Assembly: GCF_039539485.1 (NCBI RefSeq)
Contig: NZ_BAABDF010000005.1
Coordinates: forward strand, 99,653-163,652
Reading direction: 5' to 3'
Origin: Celeribacter arenosi
Lineage (GTDB): Bacteria > Pseudomonadota > Alphaproteobacteria > Rhodobacterales > Rhodobacteraceae
Length of the DNA: 64,000 bases
Below, piece after piece: positions 1-9,149 of this stretch. Under the pieces are notes generated by a model, which searched no databases, had not been told where the DNA came from, and saw only the letters and a program-made list of their open reading frames with translations. The translations under genes were made by a program, and so were the position numbers. Positions within the stretch are counted from its first letter, which is position 1, and every line of letters begins with the position of its first letter.

Positions 1-105
1 CTCGCCTTCACTGCCTTCTTCACCTACGCCATCATGCTCTCGCTTCTCGTCTTCATCTTTGAAGGTGTGCGCGATGCCTTTGACCCGCGAAAGACCTTCC
101 GATGA
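1..105 (+). CDS. ABC transporter permease, C-terminal fragment
   Basis: Only the last 34 codons are in the window, ending in TGA at 103-105. The peptide contains a hydrophobic stretch (AFFTYAIMLSLLVFIF) followed by a short charged tail with EGVRDAFDPRK. That ending is typical of the inner-membrane permease (OppC/DppC/YejE class) of peptide ABC transporters, placed just before its ATPase. The stop overlaps the start of the next gene as ATGA, so the two are translationally coupled. Family placement rests on this tail and on the neighbour; substrate unknown. Confidence 0.8.
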   Translation, partial: LAFTAFFTYAIMLSLLVFIFEGVRDAFDPRKTFR

Positions 106-1709
106 GCCTTATGGAAATCAAGGACCTGACGGTCTCCTTCAAACAGGACGGTGGCCTCGTGGCCGCGGTCAAAGGCGTGTCCTTCTCGCTGCAAAAGGGC
201 GAAACGCTCGCGCTCGTCGGTGAGAGCGGATCGGGCAAATCCGTGACCGCGCTGTCGACCGTGAATCTTCTCGCCGATAATGCCGTCCTCGAAGGGTCGA
301 TCAAATACAAAGGCCGCGAACTCGTCGGGCAGCCGGAGAAAGAACTGCGCAAGGTGCGCGGCAATGACATCAGCTTCATCTTTCAGGAGCCGATGACCTC
401 GCTCAACCCGCTGCACACCATCGAAAAACAGCTCGGTGAGATCCTGCTCGTCCATCGCGGCCTCACCGGAGCCGAGGCGCGGGCGCGCATCATCGACCTT
501 CTCGAAAAGGTCGGCATCCACGAACCCGAAAGCCGGCTCAAGGATTATCCCCACCAGCTCTCCGGCGGGCAACGCCAACGGGTTATGATCGCCATGGCGC
601 TCGCCAACGATCCCGACCTGTTGATCGCGGATGAACCCACGACCGCGCTCGACGTGACCATTCAGGCCCAGATCCTCACGCTCCTGCGCCAGTTGCAGGC
701 CGACCTCGGCATGTCGATGCTGTTCATCACCCATGACCTCGGCATCGTGCGCAAACTGGCCGACCATGTCTGCGTGATGAAAGAGGGCGAAATCGTCGAA
801 CGCGGCGAAACGGCGCGGATATTCGATGCGCCCGAACACCCCTACACCCGCATCCTGCTAGAGGCCGAGGCCGCAGGACACGCAGCCCCCGTGCCCGACT
901 CCGCCGAAGTGGTGGCACAGACCAAAGATCTGCGCATCTGGTTCCCGATCCAGCGCGGCCTCCTGCGCCGCACTGTTGGCCACGTAAAGGCCGTGAATGC
1001 CGCCACGCTCAGCGTGCGCGCGGGCGAAACCGTGGGCATCGTGGGCGAGAGCGGGTCCGGCAAGACCACCCTCGCGCTCGCCATGATGCGGCTGATCTCT
1101 TCCGAGGGTCCCGTCGTGGTTCTCGGGCAAGACATCCAGGGATGGACCAACCAACAAATCCGCCCTCTGCGCGCCGATATGCAGATCGTGTTTCAGGATC
1201 CCTACGGCTCTCTGTCTCCACGCATGACCGTGGCCCAGATCATTTCCGAGGGGCTCGGGGTGCATGGCCTCGGCGAACATGCCTCCCAAGAAGAAGCGGT
1301 GATTGAAATCATGCGCGAGGTCGGCCTCGACCCCGAAACGCGGTTCCGCTACCCGCATGAGTTTTCGGGCGGTCAACGGCAACGTATCGCCATCGCGCGC
1401 GCCATGATCCTGCGACCGCGCCTGTTGGTTCTGGACGAACCGACATCGGCGCTCGACATGACCGTTCAGGTCCAGATCGTCGATCTTCTGCGCCGCCTGC
1501 AGGTCGAACACAAACTCGCCTACCTGTTCATCTCCCACGATCTGCGGGTCGTGCGTGCCCTGTCGCATCGGGTTCTGGTGATGAAGCGGGGCGATGTCGT
1601 CGAAGCGGCCGATGCCGACACGATTTTCGACAACCCCCAACACCCCTACACGCGGGCACTGGTCGCAGCGGCTTTCGATTTGGAGGCGGAGGAGGGCGCG
1701 GGCGTCTAG
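102..1709 (+). CDS. Peptide-type ABC transporter, fused double ATP-binding protein (YejF/GsiA type)
   Basis: A 535-residue cytoplasmic ATPase with two complete ABC cassettes in one chain. The first has Walker A GESGSGKS at 40-47, signature LSGGQ at 153-157 and Walker B LLIADEP at 173-179. The second has Walker A GESGSGKT at 315-322 and signature FSGGQ at 421-425. Each cassette ends in the HPYTR element typical of the Opp/Dpp family (near 247 and again near the C-terminus). It should power import of a peptide or similar solute through the permease whose tail precedes it. The start overlaps that permease stop by 4 bases. The substrate-binding protein lies outside the window, so the substrate cannot be named. 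Confidence 0.9.
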   Translation: MSLMEIKDLTVSFKQDGGLVAAVKGVSFSLQKGETLALVGESGSGKSVTALSTVNLLADNAVLEGSIKYKGRELVGQPEKELRKVRGNDISFIFQEPMTSLNPLHTIEKQLGEILLVHRGLTGAEARARIIDLLEKVGIHEPESRLKDYPHQLSGGQRQRVMIAMALANDPDLLIADEPTTALDVTIQAQILTLLRQLQADLGMSMLFITHDLGIVRKLADHVCVMKEGEIVERGETARIFDAPEHPYTRILLEAEAAGHAAPVPDSAEVVAQTKDLRIWFPIQRGLLRRTVGHVKAVNAATLSVRAGETVGIVGESGSGKTTLALAMMRLISSEGPVVVLGQDIQGWTNQQIRPLRADMQIVFQDPYGSLSPRMTVAQIISEGLGVHGLGEHASQEEAVIEIMREVGLDPETRFRYPHEFSGGQRQRIAIARAMILRPRLLVLDEPTSALDMTVQVQIVDLLRRLQVEHKLAYLFISHDLRVVRALSHRVLVMKRGDVVEAADADTIFDNPQHPYTRALVAAAFDLEAEEGAGV

Positions 1710-1727
1710 ACGCCAACGCGCCTTTTG

Positions 1728-3332
1728 TTACGTGCCGCCGATTGTGTCGCAGCTCAGGCCGCGTGCATCCAGACGACGACAGGTCAGCGCGGCTTGTTCT
1801 TCGCTCATGCCGAGGAAGTTCGCCTGATAGCCGCGGTTGGATTTCACCACTTTACGCAATGTGCCGTTGAGCATCTCCAACTCGGACAGCGCGGTCTTCA
1901 ACAAAACTTTGCGCGCTTCGTATTCCGACCCGTAAGTGCCGATATTGACCCCGTAGTGGCGATCACCCGAGGTGGAGAACCGTGCCACAACTTCCGGCGC
2001 GCTAGGTTCGGGGTTGGTGAGAACCACAGCCGCACCCGGATTAACCGAGGCGAGTTGAAGCGTCTCCGGACGCGGGATAGGGGCCATCTTGGGAATGGTG
2101 AATGTCGCAGCACGTGCGGCTTCTGCCTGTTGCGCTTCCAGCTTTTCCTTCTCCGCCTCGACGGCGGCGAGGATAGCGTTGGCCTCCTCTGCGGCTTTGG
2201 CCGCGGCTGCGGCGAGCTCTGCGTCCTTGGCGGCCTGTTTTTCCGCTTCGCCCACAGCATCGAGAATTTCAGACGACATGGCGAGCAGGATGGTTTCCTG
2301 CTCCGGTGCAATCGCAGGCCGCGGGCGCAGTTTCGGGATCGGGCTCTTGGCAACCGAGATATTCACGCGAATGATCTTGGACGCCACAGCAGGCGTTTTC
2401 TGGTTTGAGGCAACAACCACGGGCCCATTGCCGGACTCTTTGCCCATATAGGGCGGACGCGACGGTTTGTTCACCGCAACGCGGTTTGGCGCCCGTTTGA
2501 ACCCCAGATCCATCAGCTCGGCGACCTTTGCATTGCGCGACGCCGTGGAGCGACCGCCGAAAACGGTGGTGATAATGCGTTCCCCGCCGCGCTCTGCAGA
2601 GGCGGTCAGGTTGAAACCGGCAGCCGAGGTATAGCCCGTCTTGATCCCGTCCGCGCCGCGATAGGAGTTCAGGAAGCGGGCGTTGGTGTGGCTCACCGTG
2701 CTAATCCCTGCATCCGCGCGTTCCCGCGAGAACAGGTTGTAGTATTCGGGATAGTCGTAAAACAGATGGCGCCCCATAACGGTCATGTCGCGTGCGGTGG
2801 ACAAATGTCCGCTCGCAGTCAGACCGTGGGCGTTTTTAAAGGTGGTGCGCGACATGCCGAGCGCCTTGGCGGTCCGGTTCATGCGGCGGGCGAATGCCGC
2901 CTCGGACCCTTCAACGGCTTCGGCAATTGCAGTTGCGGCGTCATTTGCCGATTTCACCGCAGCGGCGCGAATAAGGTATCTTAGTTTGATTTTCTGGCCC
3001 GCGCGCAGGCCGAGCTTCGATGGCGGTTCGGCGGCGGAGTTGCGCGAAATCGTCACCAGGGTGTCCAGAGAGATTTCGCCGTTCTCGACCGCTTCAAAAG
3101 CGACATAGAGCGTCATCATCTTGGTCAGGGACGCTGGGTGAAGTCGCGTATCCGCGTTGGTTGCATGAAGTACTTTGCCGTTTCGCGCATCCATGACCAA
3201 TGCGGCGTATTCGGCGGCACTCACGCGTGCCGTCAAACCGACCATGATCGCAAGGGCGATCAGGAACAAAGGGAATACACGTTGGGAGAGGGACCGCAGG
3301 AATCCCTGCGCTCGCACATCGCTCGTCATCAT
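1728..3332 (-). CDS. D-alanyl-D-alanine carboxypeptidase with C-terminal SPOR domain
   Basis: A 534-residue serine DD-carboxypeptidase (peptidase S11, DacA/DacD group) that trims the terminal D-Ala of peptidoglycan stem peptides in the periplasm. An N-terminal hydrophobic segment (about 18-38) ending in VSAAEYA looks like a signal peptide. The three penicillin-binding motifs are present: SLTK at 68-71 (Ser68, Lys71), SAN at 127-129 and KTG at 230-232. An Ala/Glu-rich, probably helical linker (about 355-420) leads to a C-terminal SPOR-like domain (about 455-534), which should bind denuded glycan at the division site. It stands alone, downstream of a HAD hydrolase on the same strand. Confidence 0.9.
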   Translation of the reverse strand: MMTSDVRAQGFLRSLSQRVFPLFLIALAIMVGLTARVSAAEYAALVMDARNGKVLHATNADTRLHPASLTKMMTLYVAFEAVENGEISLDTLVTISRNSAAEPPSKLGLRAGQKIKLRYLIRAAAVKSANDAATAIAEAVEGSEAAFARRMNRTAKALGMSRTTFKNAHGLTASGHLSTARDMTVMGRHLFYDYPEYYNLFSRERADAGISTVSHTNARFLNSYRGADGIKTGYTSAAGFNLTASAERGGERIITTVFGGRSTASRNAKVAELMDLGFKRAPNRVAVNKPSRPPYMGKESGNGPVVVASNQKTPAVASKIIRVNISVAKSPIPKLRPRPAIAPEQETILLAMSSEILDAVGEAEKQAAKDAELAAAAAKAAEEANAILAAVEAEKEKLEAQQAEAARAATFTIPKMAPIPRPETLQLASVNPGAAVVLTNPEPSAPEVVARFSTSGDRHYGVNIGTYGSEYEARKVLLKTALSELEMLNGTLRKVVKSNRGYQANFLGMSEEQAALTCRRLDARGLSCDTIGGT

Positions 3333-3511
3333 AACTCTGCCTCGTTCTGCCGGATCATGTCGCCCAGCTTATGAATGGGAGCGTAACACAGGGTCAGAAA
3401 CGAGAAAACAGCCAATTTTCAAAGGGTTTTCGGGCGTGCATCGATGCAACGCTACATGTGGTGGGGATGGGCCGCGAAATGTCTACATTGTGACAGCCCA
3501 GCGATTTCGCA

Positions 3512-4222
3512 TCAGGCGGAGGTTTGAATTTCCGATAACAGACCAGGAATTTCGCCCAAATTTTCGACAGATCGATACTGTGGATGATGCGCAGGCGGGG
3601 CCGCGTGTTCCAATTCCCACGTGTGGCCATGGGGAACATAAACGCCCCAAGCCCCCGCATCGATGGGCGGAATGACATCCGATTTCATGGAATTGCCGAT
3701 CATCATGGCCTCTGCGGGCGCAATCCCGCGACGATCAAAAATGCCCGAATAGACGTTCGCGGTCTTGTCAGACACGATCTCGACCCCGTCAAACAGGTCC
3801 CCCAAACCCGACTGGGCGAGTTTTCGTTCCTGATCGAGCAGGTCGCCTTTGGTCACCAAAAGCAGATCGTAGGACGACGCGAGCGCGCGCACCGTCTCCT
3901 CGACACCTTCCAGAAGATGGATCGGATGCTGCAACATATCCTGACCGGCCTCGATCAGCGTGCGAATAACACTCGCGGGCACTTTCTCGTCGGTCACGTC
4001 GATGGCCGTTTCGATCATCGACAGGACGAAACCTTTGATCCCGAAACCATATTGGCCGAGGTTGCGACGTTCGGCGTCCAACAGGCGCTCGGCGAGGTGA
4101 TCACGTTCGGTATAATCGGCGAGAAGATCGGCGAATCGTTCCTGCGTCAGGCGGAAGAATGCTTCGTTCTCCCACAGCGTGTCGTCGGCATCGAAGGCAA
4201 TCGTCGAAAATTTGACAGGCAT
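3512..4222 (-). CDS. HAD-superfamily hydrolase
   Basis: A 236-residue soluble HAD hydrolase. Motif I is FDADDTLW with nucleophile Asp11 and acid/base Asp13. Motif III/IV lies in the MIGNSMKSDVIPPIDAG stretch, and a helical cap sits between them. Length and motifs fit the YjjG/pyrophosphatase-like branch of small phosphomonoesterases. Substrates in this family cannot be predicted from sequence, so no specific activity is assigned. It is divergent from clpS, with about 120 bases between the two starts. Confidence 0.85.
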   Translation of the reverse strand: MPVKFSTIAFDADDTLWENEAFFRLTQERFADLLADYTERDHLAERLLDAERRNLGQYGFGIKGFVLSMIETAIDVTDEKVPASVIRTLIEAGQDMLQHPIHLLEGVEETVRALASSYDLLLVTKGDLLDQERKLAQSGLGDLFDGVEIVSDKTANVYSGIFDRRGIAPAEAMMIGNSMKSDVIPPIDAGAWGVYVPHGHTWELEHAAPPAHHPQYRSVENLGEIPGLLSEIQTSA

Positions 4223-4340
4223 AGGGTGCGTTCTCTCCTCTATCTAGGGACATAACCCCCTTTATTCAGGCCCGAAAGGGCCTATATAGTCCGTCCAAGC
4301 ACATCCCGTCTTGGCAATTGAGAAATCCGGAGTCGACCGA

Positions 4341-4688
4341 GTGAACCTCTCGCCTCATACGCTATCCGACAAAGACGACCGCTTCGATGAAGACGGCGGC
4401 GTTGGCGTTGCGCTGAAATCGAAACCGCAAACAAAGCGACCTCCCCTGTACAAGGTGATGTTGCTCAACGATGACTACACACCGATGGAGTTTGTCGTCA
4501 CGGTTCTGGAACGGTTTTTCGCCATCGGCCATTCGCATGCGACCGAGATCATGCTGACCGTGCACAAAAAAGGGTTGGCGGTCGTTGGTGTCTTTCCCTT
4601 CGAGATTGCCGAAACCAAAGTGATGCAGGTGATGGATTTCGCCCGCCGCCACCAGCACCCGCTGCAATGCACCATGGAAAAGGAATAG
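4341..4688 (+). CDS. clpS: ATP-dependent Clp protease adaptor ClpS
   Basis: The N-end-rule adaptor that delivers proteins with destabilising N-termini to ClpAP. From the chosen start it has 115 residues: a variable acidic N-terminal tail, then the ClpS core with NDDYTPME at 43-50, the neighbouring His64 and His66, and the C-terminal MEKE. I chose GTG at 4341 because GGAG lies at 4329-4332, 8 bases upstream. An in-frame TTG at 4311 would add 10 residues but has no ribosome binding site. clpA is not adjacent; the next gene is an unrelated methyltransferase. Confidence 0.92.
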   Translation: MNLSPHTLSDKDDRFDEDGGVGVALKSKPQTKRPPLYKVMLLNDDYTPMEFVVTVLERFFAIGHSHATEIMLTVHKKGLAVVGVFPFEIAETKVMQVMDFARRHQHPLQCTMEKE

Positions 4689-4704
4689 GCGCTAGCCTAC
4701 CCGC

Positions 4705-5685
4705 ATGGATGCCCCCCGTATCTCCTCGCTCTTGGGCAGTGATCTGCCCACAGGCCGCGTCGTCGTTTACCGACCCCGCGCCGGCGCCGATCTGTCGATT
4801 TTCGGCGATGCCACCGTCGAGGTGATCCAGAGCTTTAAACCAGATCACGACGCCTTCGCGGCCATGGGGCTAACGACCCGCCTCGCCGCAGAGGGCGAAT
4901 ACGACCTCGCGGTGGTCTGTGTGCCACGATCCAAAATCGAAGCGCGCGGTCTGATCGCGGATGCCGCCGCCCGTGCGCGGCGCGTGATCGTCGACGGGCA
5001 GAAAACCGACGGGATCGACAGCCTCCTGCGCGACATCAAAAAACATGGCGCCGAAGCTGTGTCGGTCTCCAAATCCCACGGCAAAGCCATTTCGTTCACA
5101 GGCGGCGACTTCGCCGACTGGACCAATCCGGGTCCGATGCATGTCGTCGATGGCTTCACCACGCGCGCTGGCGTTTTTTCTGCCGAACGTGTCGATGCGG
5201 CCTCGCGGTTGCTGGTGGAAAACCTGCCCGACAAACTGCCCGCCGTTGTCGCCGACCTCGGGGCAGGGTGGGGCTATCTTTCGCGCCATATCCTCTCGCG
5301 TGACGGGGTTGCCCGATTGCACGTGGTTGAGGCGGAACATAACGCGCTGCTCTGTGCGCGCGAAAACGTGGCCGATCCGCGTGCGACCTTCCATTGGGCC
5401 GATGCCACGACCGTAAAGCTGCCTGAAATTGTCGATGCGGTCGTGATGAACCCGCCTTTTCACACGACACGCGAAGGCGACCCGGGGCTGGGACAAGCAT
5501 TCATCGGCTCGGCTGCGCGCCTGCTTAGTCCGCGCGGCACGCTTTGGCTCGTCGCCAACCGGCATTTGCCCTATGAGGCCACGCTCGGGGCGCACTTTGC
5601 TGACGTAACGGAAGTGACCGGAGTCGCAGGGTTCAAAGTCCTTCGGGCGGCAAAACCCCTTCGCAGGGGCGGGCGAAACGCCTAA
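4705..5685 (+). CDS. Class I SAM-dependent methyltransferase, RsmC-like (16S rRNA guanine-N2)
   Basis: A 326-residue protein with the RsmC/RlmG two-domain plan. A degenerate N-terminal methyltransferase-like domain (about 1-150) is followed by a catalytic C-terminal domain. The SAM-binding motif is DLGAGWGYL at 184-192 and the catalytic motif is NPPF at 249-252, typical of enzymes methylating exocyclic amines of guanine or adenine. The likely reaction is N2-methylation of a guanosine in 16S rRNA (G1207 in E. coli RsmC), but an RlmG-type target is not excluded. It starts 16 bases after clpS and may share its transcript. Confidence 0.8.
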   Translation: MDAPRISSLLGSDLPTGRVVVYRPRAGADLSIFGDATVEVIQSFKPDHDAFAAMGLTTRLAAEGEYDLAVVCVPRSKIEARGLIADAAARARRVIVDGQKTDGIDSLLRDIKKHGAEAVSVSKSHGKAISFTGGDFADWTNPGPMHVVDGFTTRAGVFSAERVDAASRLLVENLPDKLPAVVADLGAGWGYLSRHILSRDGVARLHVVEAEHNALLCARENVADPRATFHWADATTVKLPEIVDAVVMNPPFHTTREGDPGLGQAFIGSAARLLSPRGTLWLVANRHLPYEATLGAHFADVTEVTGVAGFKVLRAAKPLRRGGRNA

Positions 5686-5715
5686 CTTGGCTGAAATGGA
5701 ATCGGGGATGAGACC

Positions 5716-6528
5716 ATGAGTTTTTCAATTGCAGGCAAGACCGCGATCATCACAGGCGCGGCCAACGGCGTGGGACTCGCCATTGCGCGCCACTTCGAGG
5801 CGCAGGGCGCCAACGTCATGTGCGCGGATATGGACGAAGAAAGTCTGGCCAATGAAATCGGAGATGCCGCCGAGACCGAAGGCTCGCGGATTTCCTATTA
5901 CGCAGGCGATCTGCGTGAAAAGCTGACCGTCGCCAATCTACTCTCGGCCACCATCGACGCCTACGACAGCGTGGATATTGTGGTGAACGCCTCGCGTCAG
6001 GTGCTGACATCGGACCCGCTGAACGCAGATGCAGACAATGTCGCAACGCTTCTCGAACAGAACCTGATGACCTCGCTGCGCATCACCCAGCAGATTTCGC
6101 GCTGGATGATCGCGCGTGCCGAAAAAGAGGACCGCACCACGGGCCCTCTCGGGTCCATCGTCAACCTGTCGTCCATCGCCGCACGGCGCGCCCAGCCCGA
6201 GCTTTTGGGGTTCTCGATTTCCTCCGCAGCGGTCGATCAGATGACGCGCGCGATGGCCGTGGCTCTCGCGCCCTACCGCATTCGCGTCAACGCCGTCGCC
6301 TTCGGATCGGTGATGAGCGCGAAACTTCAGGACGTGATTTCAGATACGCCGGAGTTCCGCGACAGCATCATTGAAAACACCCCGCTCGGACGCATCGCAC
6401 CCGCCGCAGAGATTGCGGAAACCGTGCAATACCTCGCCTCTGAGTGCTCGGGCTTTATGACCGGTCAAATCCTGACCGTTGACGGGGGTCGCACGCTTGT
6501 GGACCCAGTGCGCGTTCCCACGCACTGA
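5716..6528 (+). CDS. SDR-family protein with substituted catalytic Tyr and Lys
   Basis: A 270-residue Rossmann-fold protein of the short-chain dehydrogenase/reductase family. The cofactor motif TGAANGVG at 13-20 is intact, and the C-terminal half (RIRVNAVAFGSV, then GQILTVDGG near the end) is normal. The active-site Tyr-X3-Lys motif is not: the aligned segment is F166-S-I-S-S170, so Tyr is Phe and Lys is Ser. The NNAG motif is also altered to VNASR near 90-94. The frame is open and well preserved, so this looks like a maintained, possibly non-catalytic NAD(P)-binding paralogue rather than a decayed gene. It starts 30 bases after the methyltransferase. Confidence 0.85.
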   Translation: MSFSIAGKTAIITGAANGVGLAIARHFEAQGANVMCADMDEESLANEIGDAAETEGSRISYYAGDLREKLTVANLLSATIDAYDSVDIVVNASRQVLTSDPLNADADNVATLLEQNLMTSLRITQQISRWMIARAEKEDRTTGPLGSIVNLSSIAARRAQPELLGFSISSAAVDQMTRAMAVALAPYRIRVNAVAFGSVMSAKLQDVISDTPEFRDSIIENTPLGRIAPAAEIAETVQYLASECSGFMTGQILTVDGGRTLVDPVRVPTH

Positions 6529-6546
6529 CCCCACTCCCTGAGGTTC

Positions 6547-6924
6547 TTAGCCTTCGGGATATTGCGCGATACAGGCGGCCTGCGCGGCCTTCGTCGACAC
6601 CGCCAACTCGGCCTGCTTGGCGAGCTGCGAGCTTAACTTTGCCCGCTCCGCTTCGAGGTCGATCGACACAGGTTTCTGACGCTTCACCGTATCGACCGTC
6701 TGGCAATACAGATCGCGCCCCTCGGCATCCTCGCCACATTTTTCGTAGCTTTCGACAAGCTCGGAATAGGTCGTCAGACCATAGCCGCGCGCGATATTGG
6801 CGCGTGTCTCTTCGATCAGCCCCGACACAATCCGATAGTCCTTTGACGCCCGCGAGATACAGGCGTCCTGCTGCGAACAGGCAGCGATGAGGGGCAACAG
6901 GGCAAATGGTATGAGCCAACGCAT
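6547..6924 (-). CDS. Small predicted lipoprotein of unknown function
   Basis: A 125-residue protein with a short signal sequence ending in the lipobox LIAAC (Cys16), so it is probably lipid-anchored in the cell envelope. The mature part is helical and charged, with further cysteines (CISRASKDY, YEKCGEDAEGRDLYC, AACIAQYPEG) that could pair in the periplasm. I do not recognise the family. It is convergent with the SDR gene, 18 bases away, and divergent from hemF. Confidence 0.7.
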   Translation of the reverse strand: MRWLIPFALLPLIAACSQQDACISRASKDYRIVSGLIEETRANIARGYGLTTYSELVESYEKCGEDAEGRDLYCQTVDTVKRQKPVSIDLEAERAKLSSQLAKQAELAVSTKAAQAACIAQYPEG

Positions 6925-7048
6925 GGCGATCTCCTACAGAGTGAACGCCTGACGATAGCAAATTGCCGCGGTTGTGAAAGGGGCACTTGGAAGTTTCGGC
7001 GCCATCCTGCTAAACCCCTGCGAACCTTTTGAGAGAGGGATCTCATCC

Positions 7049-7942
7049 ATGAGCGATCAAATGGACGCGCAAAAACAGGCGGCATCGACTTGGTTCCGTA
7101 CGCTGCGCGACAACATCGTCCAAGCCTTCGAAGCGCTGGAAGACAGCCAGACCACCGGCCCCTTCAGTGATCGTGAAGCAGGGCGTTTCGAGGTGAGCGA
7201 AACCAAACGCGATTCTGCCGACGGGTCGGATGCGGGCGGCGGGTTGATGTCGGTGATGCGCGGTGGGCGCGTGTTCGAAAAGGTCGGCGTCAACGTATCC
7301 ACCGTCTACGGCACCCTCGCACCGCGCGCGCAGGCCGCGATGGCCGCGCGCAAAGGCATCGAAGGCATGGCGGATGATCCACGTTTCTGGGCCTCGGGCA
7401 TCTCTCTGGTCGCGCATATGCAAAACCCGCACACGCCGGCGGTTCACATGAACACCCGCATGTTCTGGACCCCGCACGCATGGTGGTTCGGCGGCGGATC
7501 GGACCTCAATCCCTGCATCGAATACCCTGAGGACACCAATAGCTTTCACACGGTTCTCAAAGAACACTGTGACCAACACGATCCGGCCTACTACCCGCGC
7601 TTCAAAAAATGGGCGGACGAGTATTTCTACATCCCGCACCGCAATCGCGCGCGCGGTGTCGGCGGGATTTTCTACGACGACCTGAACACAGGCGACTGGG
7701 ACCGCGACTTTGCCTTCACGCAGGCTGTCGGCCGCGCGTTTCTGCCCGCGTTCCTGTCTGTGACGGTCAAACGGCGCGACACCGCGTGGACAGAGGCGGA
7801 TAAAGACGCCCAGCTCATCCACCGCGGCCTCTATGCCGAATATAACCTCGTCTATGATCGCGGAACCAAATTCGGCCTCGAAACCGGCCATGACGCCAAC
7901 GCAGTGCTCATGAGCCTCCCGCCGCTGGCCAAATGGGTGTGA
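7049..7942 (+). CDS. hemF: Oxygen-dependent coproporphyrinogen III oxidase
   Basis: Oxidatively decarboxylates coproporphyrinogen III to protoporphyrinogen IX with O2, the aerobic branch of late haem synthesis, in the cytoplasm. The 297-residue product carries the conserved HemF blocks: PAVHMNTRMF, then WWFGGGSDLNP, then RGVGGIFYDDLN, with the usual His residues. I placed the start at ATG 7049, preceded by GAGAGGGA at 7033-7040. An upstream in-frame ATG at 6974 would add 25 residues unlike HemF. It lies close to hemE and hemC, and the oxygen-independent counterpart hemN is 5 kb away. Confidence 0.95.
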   Translation: MSDQMDAQKQAASTWFRTLRDNIVQAFEALEDSQTTGPFSDREAGRFEVSETKRDSADGSDAGGGLMSVMRGGRVFEKVGVNVSTVYGTLAPRAQAAMAARKGIEGMADDPRFWASGISLVAHMQNPHTPAVHMNTRMFWTPHAWWFGGGSDLNPCIEYPEDTNSFHTVLKEHCDQHDPAYYPRFKKWADEYFYIPHRNRARGVGGIFYDDLNTGDWDRDFAFTQAVGRAFLPAFLSVTVKRRDTAWTEADKDAQLIHRGLYAEYNLVYDRGTKFGLETGHDANAVLMSLPPLAKWV

Positions 7943-8016
7943 CGCAGGATGTTACCCCCGGCCATGACACCGCGAAACATCTGCCGGCGGTCTGGGTCGC
8001 GATGAAGACCTGACCC

Positions 8017-9048
8017 CTAAACGGTCTCGCGCAGCGTCTCGATCATCAACGAGACGTTGTCGGGATCCGCGTCCGGTGTAATCCCGTGGCCGAGGTTGAA
8101 GATATGCGGCCCCTTGGAAAATGCCTCGCGGATGTGGCGCACTTCGTCGATCAACGGCTGCCCACCCGTGACCATATGTGACGAGGCGAGATTGCCCTGC
8201 ACACAGCCGTCTTTTTGTACATTCGCCGCACCCCATTCCGGCGTCACCGAATTGTCGAGCGCGACACAATCCACGCCTGTCTTGGCATGAAATNNNNNNN
8301 NNNNNNNNNNNNNNNNNNNNNNNNNNNNNNNNNNNNNNNNNNNNNNNNNNNNNNNTAGTTCCTGCGTGATCCGGCGCGCGGGGGCCACGGCGTATTTCTC
8401 AAAATCATCGCCCTTCAGGCTTCCTGCCCAACTGTCGAAAACTTTAATCACTTCCGCACCGGCCTGAACCTGACGATCAAGATATTCGATGGTGCCTTCG
8501 GTAAGCAGATCGATGAGGCTCTCGAACAGCGCATTGTTCTCTTCGCGCAAGGCATGCGCAGGTCCCTGATCGGGCGTGCCGCGACCGGCGATCATGTAGG
8601 TCGCCACCGTCCACGGCGCACCCGCAAACCCGATCAACGTCGTCTCGGATGGCAATTCGCGCGACAGGATCGACACCGTTTCGTAGATGGGTGCGAGCGT
8701 GTCGTGGATGTCATCCTTACCGCTCAGTTTGGCGAAATCCGCCTCGCTGGTCACGGTCGACAACCGCGGCCCCTCACCGGTGACAAACCACAAATCCGCA
8801 CCCAAAGCCTGTGGCAGCAACAGAATATCGGCAAACAAAATGGCGGCATCGAACCCGAACCGGCGGATCGGTTGCAGCGTCACTTCGGCGGCCAATTCGG
8901 GGTTGTAGCACAGCGACAGGAAATCCCCCGCCTGCGCCCGCGTCGCGCGATATTCGGGCAAATACCGGCCCGCTTGGCGCATCATCCAAATCGGCGGCAC
9001 GGATTGGCGTTCGCCCTTCAGCGCCTTGAGGATGGTTTTCTCGGTCAT
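8017..9048 (-). CDS. hemE: Uroporphyrinogen decarboxylase (contains a 62-N assembly gap)
   Basis: Decarboxylates the four acetate side chains of uroporphyrinogen III to give coproporphyrinogen III. The N-terminal signature PPIWMMRQAGRYLPEYR, the middle GFAGAPWTVA block and the C-terminal FNLGHGI block are all readable. The 62 Ns at 8294-8355 hide about 21 residues before FHAKTGVD; the frame resumes correctly, so the gene is probably intact. Start ATG at 9048 is preceded by GGGAGG; a longer frame to 9111 has no support. It is divergent from hemC, and together with hemF forms a haem cluster. Confidence 0.93.
   Translation of the reverse strand: MTEKTILKALKGERQSVPPIWMMRQAGRYLPEYRATRAQAGDFLSLCYNPELAAEVTLQPIRRFGFDAAILFADILLLPQALGADLWFVTGEGPRLSTVTSEADFAKLSGKDDIHDTLAPIYETVSILSRELPSETTLIGFAGAPWTVATYMIAGRGTPDQGPAHALREENNALFESLIDLLTEGTIEYLDRQVQAGAEVIKVFDSWAGSLKGDDFEKYAVAPARRITQELXXXXXXXXXXXXXXXXXXXXXFHAKTGVDCVALDNSVTPEWGAANVQKDGCVQGNLASSHMVTGGQPLIDEVRHIREAFSKGPHIFNLGHGITPDADPDNVSLMIETLRETV
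8294..8355. other. Assembly gap (62 Ns) within hemE
   Basis: A run of 62 undetermined bases. The hemE reading frame is the same on both sides and the missing length matches the family, so the gap size is probably close to true. Confidence 0.99.
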
Positions 9049-9149
9049 GCAGGCCTCCCGTTCGTTGCCGCCCGTGGTCCTCTTCCCGCGCTGATTTGTC
9101 AAGCGCACCATGTCTTGTCAGGCGCATCCGCCGCAGGTAAGCCTGCCCC

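Noticed and set aside
5716..6528. The SDR gene as a decaying pseudogene
   Set aside because: The frame is fully open, the cofactor motif and C-terminal blocks are intact and codon usage matches its neighbours; only the catalytic pair is changed.
8294..8355. hemE as a broken gene
   Set aside because: The interruption is a run of Ns; frame and family length are preserved across it, so it is an assembly gap.
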